Shown piece after piece: positions 17,101-25,600 of a stretch of 64,000 bases of DNA (position 1 is the stretch's first letter; each line of letters opens with the position of its first letter). A model generated the notes under the pieces. The model did no database searches and was not told the DNA's origin. It was given only the letters and a program-made list of their open reading frames with translations. The translations under genes and the position numbers were made by a program. Source of the stretch: CAIZQW01 sp942493055 (GTDB lineage: Bacteria > Verrucomicrobiota > Kiritimatiellia > RFP12 > UBA1067). Where the stretch lies: contig OW818680.1 in the NCBI GenBank assembly GCA_942493055.1, positions 3,038,001 to 3,102,000 of the forward strand, written 5' to 3'.

Positions 17101-17943
17101 GTCCGTGCCGCCCTTGCGGTAGGAGAAGAGGATTTTCTGGGCATCGTAATGGACCGTCGGGTCGCGGACAGCGCCCTCGGGGTCGCCCACCAGCGCAACG
17201 ACCTTGCCGCTCTCCAGGTCCAGCCGGCAGAGCTGCCCTTGCTGGGTATGGAGCTTCTTCTCTGCGTCAAAAGAATAGTAACCGATGTTGGCATACCAGT
17301 GACCGTCCCCCGTATAATGGGTGCGGAGCGCGAAGACCACCGACTGGACGCCTGCAGCCGTCAACGCGTTGCGGAACCGCTTCTCGCCTTCTGCGCGCAG
17401 GGCAAGGGTCTGCTCCTGAGCCGCCTTGACGCCCGCCTGGGCCTCGGGGTGCAGCGGCTCGACTTCCCACAGGGAGTAGAGCGGATGCGGTCCAGGCTTG
17501 GTGCAGTGAACACGGAGGAACCGGGCCGCCGTCTCAGGGAAGTCGCAGGTCTCGACGCCGCCCTTGCCGTTGGCCTGTGTGAAGACCGTACGCCATGCGC
17601 GGCCGTCGTCGGAGAGTTGGACTTCATACTGCGCAGCGTAGGCCGCCTCCCAGGAGAGGCGCAGCCCAGCCTGCTTGCACGGAACACCGAAGTCGAGCGT
17701 CAGGTCGTCCATCCGTCCCGCGCCGACTTCCGAAGCCCAGCGGGTCTTGGCGTCACCGTCAATCGCAAACGCAACGGGATATGTTGCGCTGTGCACCGAT
17801 GTCGCGGACACCGCCGCCACAGGCTGTTGCGCAGCCATCCCGGCGGGCGCCCATAGAAGAGCGCCCATCAGCCCCCCTGCCCGGCAAAAAAACGCCCCGC
17901 CGCGACAGGCGTCCAGCGCCTGCTTGCATATTGATCTGCTCAT
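14173..17943 (-). CDS. HzsA-related multi-domain cytochrome with discoidin and propeller domains
   Basis: 1256 residues from the ATG at 17943 (AAAAGGGGA 6 bases upstream); the longer open frame to 18057 lies in repeat R1 and is not used. Order: signal peptide; F5/8C-like domain (about 45-165); TolB-like propeller typical of HzsA-related proteins (DDFEPCYLPDGGIVFVSTR, ILYQRWEYVDRSQVDYHHLW); cytochrome part with CVGCH (about 637), CVRCH (about 686) and CASCH (about 819); C-terminal propeller (from about 960) with repeats such as QPLPNGNILVNECG and SRLADGNTLVSCYKP. Three c-type heme sites imply periplasmic electron transfer. HzsA is the anammox hydrazine-synthase alpha subunit, but relatives are common in PVC bacteria without anammox, and no HzsB/HzsC is here. 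A redox enzyme acting on glycans or metabolites is possible. Confidence 0.88.
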   Translation of the reverse strand: MSRSICKQALDACRGGAFFCRAGGLMGALLWAPAGMAAQQPVAAVSATSVHSATYPVAFAIDGDAKTRWASEVGAGRMDDLTLDFGVPCKQAGLRLSWEAAYAAQYEVQLSDDGRAWRTVFTQANGKGGVETCDFPETAARFLRVHCTKPGPHPLYSLWEVEPLHPEAQAGVKAAQEQTLALRAEGEKRFRNALTAAGVQSVVFALRTHYTGDGHWYANIGYYSFDAEKKLHTQQGQLCRLDLESGKVVALVGDPEGAVRDPTVHYDAQKILFSYRKGGTDCYHLYEINVDGTGLKQLTDGPRDDFEPCYLPDGGIVFVSTRGDRWVNCWATQVATLHRCDGDGRNIRMISANLEQDNTPAVLPGGRILYQRWEYVDRSQVDYHHLWTMNPDGTGQMVYYGNQRPPGLYIDAKPIPGSEEVLFIDSPGHGGREHAGNLALLTAKFGPDEPTANRHIPNGGNCRDPFPVTRDAALVARGGQLLCMSYTGDSFEVYKVPEELARKGVQMNEPVPVMKRPRELVIPSRVEVTQTKGRLLLSNAYMGRNMEGVKPGSIKKLLVMESLPKPINYTGGMDPLTYGGSFTLERIVGTVPVEADGSANFEVPANRALFLIAMDGEGNSIKRMQSFLTVMPGESLACVGCHEYRTGTQPPASGKTAFLRPPSMIAPVADVPDVFDFPRDIQPILDRHCVRCHNPDKHAGGVCLDGGRGPLYSHSYVALTVRKQFKDGRNLPKSNYPPYSLGATVSPLMKKLDGGHHDVKLSPVERELIRYWIESAAAYIGTYAALATGAIGGYQVNDQVLNNDTKWPESKKAGEAIQRRCASCHQGAKRIPLNLTDERGVSFWRPNWDDPALVWSRHFLFNLTEPEKSLALLAPLAKASGGCGTMLKDGQPAELFKDTADPDYQAILAMLQAGKRRLEEVKRFDMPGFQPRREYLREMKRYGILPADFDLDHPPRVNPYTLDRLYWEACSRDAKTVPGYRLLTADVDTCEVTKHDCSGAPVWVYTQVRPIDAWPLPDGAVLMAYLPSPRTGNKGGVRLVSDAKQTLFDAPFNDEIMSCQPLPNGNILVNECGAGRVTELTPKGEGVRSFDVKAKGKGHATARLIRLTPQGTVLVAECYSHKLREYDLAGALLKEWDFQMVYGASRLADGNTLVSCYKPAAVYEVTPEGKTVWSLTAADLPREMNLAQFGEAQRLPNGHTLVACCSRGVKGPRAVVFEVTPEKQVVWKKTEPERSRETTSVKIIPEESPVPRSAQP

Positions 17944-17960
17944 GAGATGTCCCCTTTTAT

Positions 17961-18287
17961 GGCTCTTCACGATTTGTCGAAAAAAGGCTTCGTGCTTTAC
18001 CGCAAAAACCGCGAAGAAGAGCGCAAATAGGGGCCCGGCGGACCCGCACGGGTTCAATCAGCCCGCCTCGCTCATGGATACATGGACGGCGGAGCGACCA
18101 TTTGCGCTGAATATGAGTTTGATGCTGTCGATAGCAGTGGCCGTCAAACGTCCACTGTTATAATTCCTCTCTTCCTCAGCGTGGCTATCCATTCCGCCGT
18201 CCGTGTATTCACGGGTGAGGCGGATGAGATAGCCACGCAACATTTGCGGCTTTCGCGGTAGAGTTTTTCGTCAAACCGTGAAGAACC
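17961..18287. repeat. Structured element R1, copy 2 (327 bp)
   Basis: Terminal inverted repeats are ggctcttcacgatttgtcg (17961) and cgtcaaaccgtgaagaacc (ending 18287). The right hairpin, 18179-18238, is essentially identical to copy 1. The left hairpin, 18020-18108, keeps the outer stem AGCGCAAAT/ATTTGCGCT but has about 32 extra bases (about 18029-18060), and its inner stem reads TCATG-gata-CATGG instead of CCGTG-aata-CACGG, so pairing is kept. The central hairpin differs (TGCT-gtcgat-AGCA). It lies between two same-strand genes, 14 bp from the stop at 18301 and 4 bp from the ribosome site of the HzsA-related gene. Confidence 0.87.
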
Positions 18288-18300
18288 CCGTTTATATCAA

Positions 18301-19161
18301 TTATGCCAGCGCCTGCTTGCAGAACTGGACGCACTTGGCGACTTCTTTCACCGCGTCGGAGCCGGCAGGAACCGGGTACTCCAGCTCGATGTCCGCGAAG
18401 ATGGGCAGCTTGTTCTTCTTCAGGTACTGCAGCACGGCCGGAACCGGCGTGTCCCCCTGGCCGAACGGCATGTTGGCGCCCTTGCCGGCCTTGTTCTTGC
18501 GATCCTTGAGATGCAGGCTGAAGATCCGGTCGCGGTATTTCTCGACGATTGCCAACACGGAATCGTCGTTCGCGGCGGTGTAATGACCGATGTCCAGATT
18601 GAGGGCTAAGCATTTGCCGTAGGACAGAATCGGACCGTCATAGGTCTTCGCGTTAATCTGCGTATGGTTGTGGAAGCCGATCTTGATGTTGTGCTTGTCC
18701 GCGATCGGTCCGAGCCGCTTGGCAGCATCTTCAGAGATTTCGCGCGTGATGCACCCGGCGCCGAGCGCCTTGGCCACGTTGAAGTAGTACTCGATCTTTT
18801 CATCCGTGACCTTCGCATCGCCGATGTTCCCGAACTTGACGATGTGGATGCCGACGCCAGCGTCCTCATACATCTTGCGAAGCGCAGCCACCTTCTCCAG
18901 GGAGGTGCCGGCATACTTCTCAACCACGTCGCCCATCAGTTCGATTGAACTGATGCCGCTGTTGAGCACATGTTGCAATACAGCCTCGGCGCCTCCAGGC
19001 ATCGACCGGAAACTGTACGTGATCGCCCCGATCTGAACCCCGCCGAAGCATGAGTCCGGCTTTGCGGTTGCTCCAAAAACCCTTCCCGGAAAAAGAGACG
19101 CTGCACCCAATGCCGCTGTCCCGCCCAAAAACGCCCTGCGTGAAAACATGATATCCTTCAT
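18301..19161 (-). CDS. Tat-exported sugar phosphate isomerase/epimerase-like TIM-barrel protein
   Basis: 286 residues. The twin-arginine signal is clear: MFSRRAFLGGTAALGAASLF. It may start at 19161 (MKDIMFSRR) or 19149; both leave the Tat motif intact. The body fits the xylose-isomerase-like barrel: GAITYSFRSM, ISSIELMGDVVEKY, IHIVKFGNIGD, CITREISEDAAKR, IKIGFHNHTQIN, LALNLDIGHYT, IFSLHLKDR and PIFADIELEYP. The His/Glu/Asp residues in HNH, DIGH and HLKDR are the usual metal ligands. Tat-exported members are frequent in PVC bacteria beside oxidoreductases; the exact sugar is unknown. Transcription may run on into the HzsA-related gene through element R1. Confidence 0.9.
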   Translation of the reverse strand: MKDIMFSRRAFLGGTAALGAASLFPGRVFGATAKPDSCFGGVQIGAITYSFRSMPGGAEAVLQHVLNSGISSIELMGDVVEKYAGTSLEKVAALRKMYEDAGVGIHIVKFGNIGDAKVTDEKIEYYFNVAKALGAGCITREISEDAAKRLGPIADKHNIKIGFHNHTQINAKTYDGPILSYGKCLALNLDIGHYTAANDDSVLAIVEKYRDRIFSLHLKDRKNKAGKGANMPFGQGDTPVPAVLQYLKKNKLPIFADIELEYPVPAGSDAVKEVAKCVQFCKQALA

Positions 19162-19264
19162 ACGTATTCTCCCCCTTTATGATTAACAATCTTACATACT
19201 ATAGTGATTCCGCCCTTCTATCGCAATAGAAAACGCGATTATAAAAACTGCTGGCAGGTAGACC

Positions 19265-19293
19265 TTGACTTTACGCTCCCCTCTCCGCATAAT
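19265..19293 (+). promoter_or_regulatory. Sigma-70-type promoter of the coiled-coil/SBP-OmpA operon
   Basis: TTGACT (19265-19270) and CATAAT (19288-19293) are separated by exactly 17 bp, matching the consensus at 5 of 6 positions in each box. It lies about 85 bp upstream of the 19380 start and faces the operon. Confidence 0.7.
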
Positions 19294-19379
19294 GTATTTA
19301 AATGTTCACTGGAATGTGCTTGGCGGTCGTCAGTCTGTCCGCTGCTCGTTTCAGGGTCAAACACGAAAGGGAGGATCGT

Positions 19380-20129
19380 ATGGGTCAGCAGAGCGGGTAT
19401 ATGAAAATTGTCGTGAGTGTGCTTCTTTTAGTCGTGGCAGGTCTCGCCGTCTATTACTTCACGAGTGATGTGGGTCGTACGCGCATTTCAGAGGCAGGCA
19501 AGCAGTATGCGCAGTGGACGCCTGAGAATATCGCCAAGGATCCGGAGAACTATCTCGCCTTCTGCGAACAGGAGTGCAACGCCGCCTTATTGAAATTGAA
19601 AGCCAGCGAAATCGAGATCGCGCAGAACCGGGGCTCGCTTGAAGCCATGGTCACAGCGGCCAAGAACAAGGTTTCCGTGGGCGAAAAAGGGTTGGTTGAG
19701 CTGAAGGCCGCGTACACAGGGGCTGAGACCTCGGCCCAATTCCCGTTCACCTGGAATGGCAAATCCTATACGCAGGATGTTGCTAAGCGCGACATCGTGA
19801 GCCTCTTCCGCCAAGTGGAAGCGCAGCGGACCCTCGCGTCAAAAGCGACGGCCGGTGTGCAGCGGCTCGACGGCCAGGTGGCCCGCATCCAGGAAGGCCG
19901 GGCCAAGGCCCAGGAGCAGCTTCAGGAGATCGCCACGTCGCGCTCCATGCTGAAGGTCAACAAAATCACCGAGGACCTCACCAAGCGTCTGACCTCCATC
20001 GGCGCAGCCGTGCAGTCCACGGTCGGTATCGCGACCGATACCTCTGCGCCTGTCTCCATTGATCAACTGGCCACACAGCAGGCCACCGTGATCGACGACG
20101 GCGAATTCTCGAAGATCATGGGAAAATAA
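19380..20129 (+). CDS. Membrane-anchored coiled-coil protein, function unknown
   Basis: 249 residues from ATG 19380 with GGGAGG upstream. One transmembrane segment (IVVSVLLLVVAGLAVYYF) is followed by a periplasmic, strongly helical region of Ala/Lys/Glu/Gln heptads (about 60-200). The stretch YAQWTPENIAKDPENYLAFCEQE recurs in the next gene as GWTPERISKDPAGYLKFADAE, and FPFTWNGKSYTQDVAKRD parallels WPITFAGRKLERAKAKA, so the two are paralogues. Both end in SxxxGK-like tails (FSKIMGK, LESLLGK). No known domain was recognised. Co-transcription with a lipoprotein paralogue and an SBP-OmpA protein suggests an envelope-spanning complex. Confidence 0.8.
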   Translation: MGQQSGYMKIVVSVLLLVVAGLAVYYFTSDVGRTRISEAGKQYAQWTPENIAKDPENYLAFCEQECNAALLKLKASEIEIAQNRGSLEAMVTAAKNKVSVGEKGLVELKAAYTGAETSAQFPFTWNGKSYTQDVAKRDIVSLFRQVEAQRTLASKATAGVQRLDGQVARIQEGRAKAQEQLQEIATSRSMLKVNKITEDLTKRLTSIGAAVQSTVGIATDTSAPVSIDQLATQQATVIDDGEFSKIMGK

Positions 20130-20150
20130 GCGTTCTTCAGCCCCTGTATT

Positions 20151-20894
20151 ATGAAAAGCCGAACGTTAGTATGCAGCCTCTTGCTCGCCTCTTTGGCCGC
20201 GGCAGTCGGCTGCGATGCGCCCCTCTGGCGGCGCCTCGCGCCTCAGCCGGACAAGGCCGCGCCTTCCCCGGATACGGCGCAAGGATGGACGCCTGAGCGA
20301 ATCTCAAAAGACCCCGCCGGATACCTGAAGTTCGCCGACGCGGAGATCGTGCGCCAGAAGAGCGAGCGCGAAGCCCGGATCGAAAAGATCGAAACTTCAA
20401 GCAAGATGATCGCAGAGCGCTCCGAAAAACTGAGGCAGGATATCCGGGACGCGTCCAACATCCAAAAACGTCTGCAGGCGGCGATCACGCGCGCAGACGA
20501 GGACGAAACCTGGCCCATCACCTTTGCCGGACGGAAACTCGAACGTGCAAAGGCCAAGGCCATTGCGGACGCCTCGCAGCGGTTTGTCACGAGCCGGGCC
20601 TCCCTGGCCAGCGACTATGAACAGGCGTTGCTGAAGATTGATTCGCTGGAGCAGTCCATGCGCAGCGACCTCGTCGAGTTGTCGCGCCTCCGTGAGAAGC
20701 TGGCGCTCGATATGGAGCGCGTACGGCTGAACCAGGGGATCGCGGAAGTGGGTGAACTGCGCAAGAGCGTGGACGCGCTTTCGGGGTTCGCCACCTCGCT
20801 GGCCGATACCACGGATAATCCGCTGGACGATCTGGCCGCCAAGGCGCGCCCGCTGTCCGCCGAGGCGGAGCTGGAGTCGTTGTTAGGCAAATAG
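20151..20894 (+). CDS. Coiled-coil lipoprotein, paralogue of the preceding gene product
   Basis: 247 residues. The signal ends in a lipobox-like LASLAAAVGC, predicting lipid attachment at about Cys21. After a Pro-rich linker the WTPERISKDPAGYLKFAD motif and a long charged helix (REARIEKIETSSKMIAERSE onward) parallel the 19380 protein. No strong ribosome site is seen; the gene starts 21 bp after the preceding stop and is probably co-transcribed. One partner is in the inner membrane and the other is lipid-anchored, so the pair could bridge the periplasm. No family was recognised. Confidence 0.8.
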   Translation: MKSRTLVCSLLLASLAAAVGCDAPLWRRLAPQPDKAAPSPDTAQGWTPERISKDPAGYLKFADAEIVRQKSEREARIEKIETSSKMIAERSEKLRQDIRDASNIQKRLQAAITRADEDETWPITFAGRKLERAKAKAIADASQRFVTSRASLASDYEQALLKIDSLEQSMRSDLVELSRLREKLALDMERVRLNQGIAEVGELRKSVDALSGFATSLADTTDNPLDDLAAKARPLSAEAELESLLGK

Positions 20895-20931
20895 CTGTTG
20901 ACGCGTTCGCGTTTGACTGGAAGGAGTTTTT

Positions 20932-22521
20932 ATGAAAAATGTCTGGGGATGGGTTGTGGCAATGGCCGCCAGTGTGGTGCTGGGAGCCGATGAAGGGGCC
21001 TCTTCGTTGCGTGCGGATCTGGAAGTGGCGGAGGCTCAGCAGGGCGTCCCGTCGCTGAAACCTGCGGCCACGTACCAGATGAAGGACAACATCCTGCTTG
21101 TCGAAATTTCGGAGTACGCGGGGTATGCCGGCTTGATCGTGGCCAACAATGGGCTGGAACCCAACGAGGACTCCTATTTTTTCAAGAAGCACGGCTTTAA
21201 GGTCAAGCTGATCATCTCTGAAGAGGATGCCTGGTCCGTTGTCAACGGCGGCAAGATCGGCGTGAATGCCACGACCGTGGATGTGCTGCCTGTCTATGGG
21301 AGCCAGTTGCAGGTGGTCGTGCCGGTCCTGATCGGCTTTTCACGCGGGGCGGACGGCCTGGTAGTGCGGTCGGACATCAAGACGATCAATGAGCTCAAGG
21401 GCAAGACTGTGGCGTTTTCGCAGTTCAATGAATCCGACTTCCTGGTGCGCTACCTGGCCCAGCAGGCTGGACTGAGCGTCAACTTACTGGACTCGCCCAA
21501 GACGCGCCCGGATCCGAGCAAAGTCAATGTGATCGCCTGCGCAGATGCCTTCGGCGCCGGCGACTTCTTCCTGCGCGACCTGAACGATGGCCGCACACGT
21601 GTGCACGGCTGTATGACCTGGGCGCCGAAGATGGGCGAGGTGGTGCGTGATTCCAAGGGCAAGGCGCGCCTGCTCATGACCAACCGGAACCTCTTGCTGG
21701 TGGCGGATGTCCTGATTGTCAACAAGGGGTTCGCTGCTGAGAAACCGGATGTCGTACGAGGCCTGGTCGAGGGGCTCCTAGACGGCAACAGCCGCGTGCG
21801 TGCAAGCATCGCTCCGCATCGCAAGATGATCGCCCAAGCGTTCAAGTGGAAAGAGGCGGACGTGGACGATGAGATGTCCAGGGTCCATCTGGCCAACCTG
21901 CCTGAGAATCTCGCCTTCTTCGATGGCACGATCGACTCGGCTGGCAGCTTCTCCTACATCTACGAATTGTCGGTGATGGCTTATGGCCCGACCTTCATTC
22001 CCCGCCCCGTAGCCTACGAGCGGTATATGGCTCTGGATGGCCTGAAGGCGATCCAGAAGGCAGGTTTATTCGCCTCCGAAGTGGCGCAAATCAAGCCCGT
22101 GAAGAGTGCGGACTCCACACCGCTGGAGACCCCCATTCTCGCACGCGATGTCCGTTTTCTCTATGAGCCCAACTCGTCCAGGCTCGACATGAACAGCAAG
22201 AAGAATTTAGAGGATTTGGCGTATCTGGCCAAAATGCTCCAGGTCAGCCCGGGCTCTACGCTCTTGTTACGCGGCCACGTGGACAATTCGCGCATCCGCG
22301 AGTTCGAAGCCACGGGCGGGGCGAATCTCGTCCAGCGCATGGGCATGAAGGCTGTCCAACTCAGCAAAGACCGCGCCGAGGGCGTACGCGACCAGTTGGT
22401 CAAGAATAACGGGGTCGACGCCTCGCGCATCGAAGTGGTCGGCTGCGGCTGGCGCGAACCCCAGGGCACAGACATGGACAAGAACCGCCGCGTCGAGGTT
22501 CAGTGGTTCACGCTGGAGTAG
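20932..22521 (+). CDS. Substrate-binding protein (NMT1/TauA-like) fused to OmpA peptidoglycan-binding domain
   Basis: 529 residues with AAGGAG 6 bases before the start. A signal peptide (MKNVWGWVVAMAASVVLGA) is followed by a solute-binding domain of the nitrate/sulfonate/thiamine-precursor type at about 50-330: NNGLEPNEDSYFFKKHGFKV, VNGGKIGVNATTVDVLP, FSRGADGLVVRSDIKTINEL, KGKTVAFSQFNESDFLVRYL. From about 385 comes an OmpA C-terminal domain: VRFLYEPNSSRLDMNSKKNL, LLLRGHVDNSR, LSKDRAEGVRDQL and DKNRRVEVQWF, with the Asp and Arg that bind diaminopimelate. A binding protein tied to the cell wall suggests a sensor or scaffold rather than a classic ABC component; no ABC permease or ATPase is nearby. 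Confidence 0.88.
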   Translation: MKNVWGWVVAMAASVVLGADEGASSLRADLEVAEAQQGVPSLKPAATYQMKDNILLVEISEYAGYAGLIVANNGLEPNEDSYFFKKHGFKVKLIISEEDAWSVVNGGKIGVNATTVDVLPVYGSQLQVVVPVLIGFSRGADGLVVRSDIKTINELKGKTVAFSQFNESDFLVRYLAQQAGLSVNLLDSPKTRPDPSKVNVIACADAFGAGDFFLRDLNDGRTRVHGCMTWAPKMGEVVRDSKGKARLLMTNRNLLLVADVLIVNKGFAAEKPDVVRGLVEGLLDGNSRVRASIAPHRKMIAQAFKWKEADVDDEMSRVHLANLPENLAFFDGTIDSAGSFSYIYELSVMAYGPTFIPRPVAYERYMALDGLKAIQKAGLFASEVAQIKPVKSADSTPLETPILARDVRFLYEPNSSRLDMNSKKNLEDLAYLAKMLQVSPGSTLLLRGHVDNSRIREFEATGGANLVQRMGMKAVQLSKDRAEGVRDQLVKNNGVDASRIEVVGCGWREPQGTDMDKNRRVEVQWFTLE

Positions 22522-22625
22522 CGGGGAAGGGAGTCATCTCGTTTGAGGAACTCCCGGATGCAGTTTCATATCGGGTACATGTGCTCCTTCGGGAGCAGAT
22601 CCGTGAAAGGATAAAGGTAATCAAT

Positions 22626-25600
22626 ATGAAAAGCAAACATGTATGTTCTTTGCTTCTATCGTGCGGACTATGGGCTTCCGTGCACGGGCTTGACCAAGCC
22701 TTGGCCAGTCCGGAAGCGCCGTCTATTACAATGGGTCCTCTTGATGCCGGGCGGCCACCCGGAAAGACGGGTTACTTGATGGTTGCTGCAACCGGAGTAG
22801 AGCCGCTCTATTATCAGTGGTACCTCGGGCAAAGTGGAGACACCTCTGTTCCTATTGCGGGGGCGACAAGCCGTTCATTCACCACGCCGGCGTCAGAGGT
22901 GGACAAGACGTACTGGGTTGTTGTATCCAATGCACTGGGTGTTGCAGAAAGCCGCACTGCGCGCGTACGCGTCGCCTTCGAGGTCTGGTCGCTTGACGAC
23001 CTGAAAAAGATCGGCAGCGCTATCGACGGCTGGACACTGGATGCGGCGTATGCGCTCATGACCAATATCAATGCCTCGGCAACCGCCGAGTGGAATGATC
23101 CAGATACGGATGAAAGCGTTCTGGAAGGTTTTCAGCCGATAGGCATACCCGAATTCTGGTTTTATGATGAAGTGCTTGGAGAGTACGTGTATGTTGAGCC
23201 GCAACCCTTTGAAGGGCTGTTTGACGGAAACGGGAATTATATTGGCGGCCTCACGATCAACAGAGACTATACTGTCGGACTGTTTGGCTTGGTGGGTGAA
23301 GGGGCGTCGGTCGTAAAGCTGGGCATTGTAAACTGTCGGATGACAGGCGAGCGGAATGTCGGCGGACTCGCGGGGTGGAGCAGCGGCTATATCGCGGGGT
23401 GTTTCACCATGGGTCAGGTTACGGGCGAAGGTCGGGTAGGAGGGCTTGTCGGGAAGAACGACGAGTTTTCCGTCCTAGAGGGGTCTTACTCAGGCGCGTC
23501 GGTTGAAGGCGATTCTCAAGTAGGTGGTCTGGCGGGAGATAATTTCGGGACAATCAGGGTATGCCACGCCACGGGGTCTGTGAGAGGAGACGGTGACGAG
23601 GATGTCGGCGGACTTGTCGGGTATGCAGGGGATTCTTGGACGATCCAGGGAAGCACCCTGTTGTCGTACTGGGATATGGACTACACCGGACAAACAAACT
23701 CTGCTGGCGGTATTGGCAAGACCTCCTTGCAGATGAGCCAGCAGGAGACCTTTGACGGATGGGACTTCGCGGGCTTTTGGGGCATTCAGGCGGAAGTCGG
23801 CGCTCCGTATCTGAGACGGTTCGCAGCCGGCCGTACAGAGCATTTGACGACACCGGGCACTGTCTTTCCGGGGAACCAAACCTTTATCGGCCAACTGCGT
23901 CCGACCTTCACCGCAACGGTGGCAACGGCGAGCAGCGTGTATGCCACTGCACGCTGGCAATTGACAGAAGACCCAGGATTCTCCAGCGTCAGTGAATGGT
24001 TCGGCCTCGCGCCGGATGTGGACACACTTCGGGCGCCTTTCATGAGCCGAGTGCCTGTTTCTCAAGCGCTGGATTACGATCTCGATTACTATTGGCGTGT
24101 GCGTGTGCAGTCCTGGTACGGCATGTGGAGCGACTGGTCCTCTCCAGCCCTGTTCCTGGTCTCCAAACCGGCGCGGCAGACGGAAGGCGGCAAGGACAGC
24201 CTGGGCGTCTGGATCGACGGGATAGTCGAGCGATTATGGATGCCTGAGTATCTGTTTCTTGCTGATGAACAATTTGATGCGGCCATCACAAAGGATCCGG
24301 ATGATTACGAAGCGCGCATCTACAGGGCACTGACAACGCTGGCTAAGCTCTCCGAAAACGAGGCGTTCCACATGCTGATGTCGGATTTCGGTTTCGAATA
24401 CAACATCTCCGACCTGCTGTTCTCGGGGACGTTCGCGGAGAGTGGCGCGCCGTGCGTCAACGAGGCGGTCGACCGCGTCGCTGATGAAACGCTGCCCGCC
24501 ATTGTTTCGGCCTTGGAGGATCTCTCGGTCATCCCGTTGGCGTGGGCTGACTCAGTCCTCGTCTCCCCTGACGCTTTCCCTGTGGATGAGCCGGTGCACG
24601 TTGACAACGGAGACGTTCTCGCCTTGCGTGCTGCGTGTGGCATGGCGCGTGCGGCACTCCTGACAGCCCAGGCGTACGACTTGAATATCGATTATGCCAA
24701 GACGAACATCTATGTGCCACGCCCAGAAGTGCCGCTCTTAACTGTTAACCTCGACGGGTATGGCACGGAGTGGACAAACACCCCTGCGGTGCTCTTCGGT
24801 TCGAGGGCCCAGCTGGAAGAGGTGAAGGTCGCGCGTTCGGCCACGCAGTTTTTCGTGCTCGCCCGTACAGCCTCAAACATTGAGGCAACGGATTTATGGC
24901 TGCAACTGGCTTCCGAGGATGAGAACCTGTGGCTTCAATTTCCCCAGATTGCTGAAGGGCTCTACCAGACCAATGACGTGTCTGGCATGGCCACGCTGAT
25001 CCGTCAGGGCGACTTTCTCGAAATTGCGATTGATCTCACGGCGGGAAGCATCACCAGTGATTTCTATGTCAAATACATCGCGATTCAGTGGGGCCTTCAA
25101 CCCCCTCCCAACGCCCAGATGCTGGCGGTGACCGTTGACGGCGATGTTTCGGAATGGGCTGGTGTCCCGGTCTCCGCGTATGGCAACAGTGAATACATTG
25201 ATCACGTCAAGATCGCCAGGGACAGCACACAGGTGTTCGTGATGATCAGCCTGAAAGAGGGAGTGGATTCACAGCTTATTGACTATTTCAGTTTTGGTGT
25301 AAACACTTCTTCTGGGGTCTCGTTAGACCGCGATATCGCCTCAGCAACGTATGCCTTCTCGGACGGTGTCATTGAGCTCTCCGCCATCCTGCCGGAACAG
25401 TATTGGGGCGATGACCTGACCTTCTCGTGGGTGAACATACAGGGCATATCTCCCGAAGGCTTCGGGTATGGAGACCAAACGTACCACCCGTTGCAGGATT
25501 GGGAAGAAACGGCATTTGAAAAAAAACGGCAGCCGTTCAACCGCTTCCTGCAAGATCATCCGGATGCCTTGAGCCGTATCCGGAATCCCGGCAACCTCAC

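Noticed and set aside
15673..17856. 727-codon plus-strand open frame
   Set aside because: It is antisense to the HzsA-related cytochrome, rich in Arg/Val/Leu/Asp/Gly with no recognisable domain, and results from the GC-rich codon use of the real gene.
14173..17943. Anammox hydrazine synthase
   Set aside because: Only the HzsA-like domain is present, inside a larger protein, with no HzsB/HzsC or hydrazine dehydrogenase; such relatives occur in non-anammox bacteria.
22503..22625. Longer N-terminus of the GLUG-repeat protein
   Set aside because: It overlaps the end of the SBP-OmpA gene and lacks a signal peptide; ATG 22626 begins a proper signal peptide.
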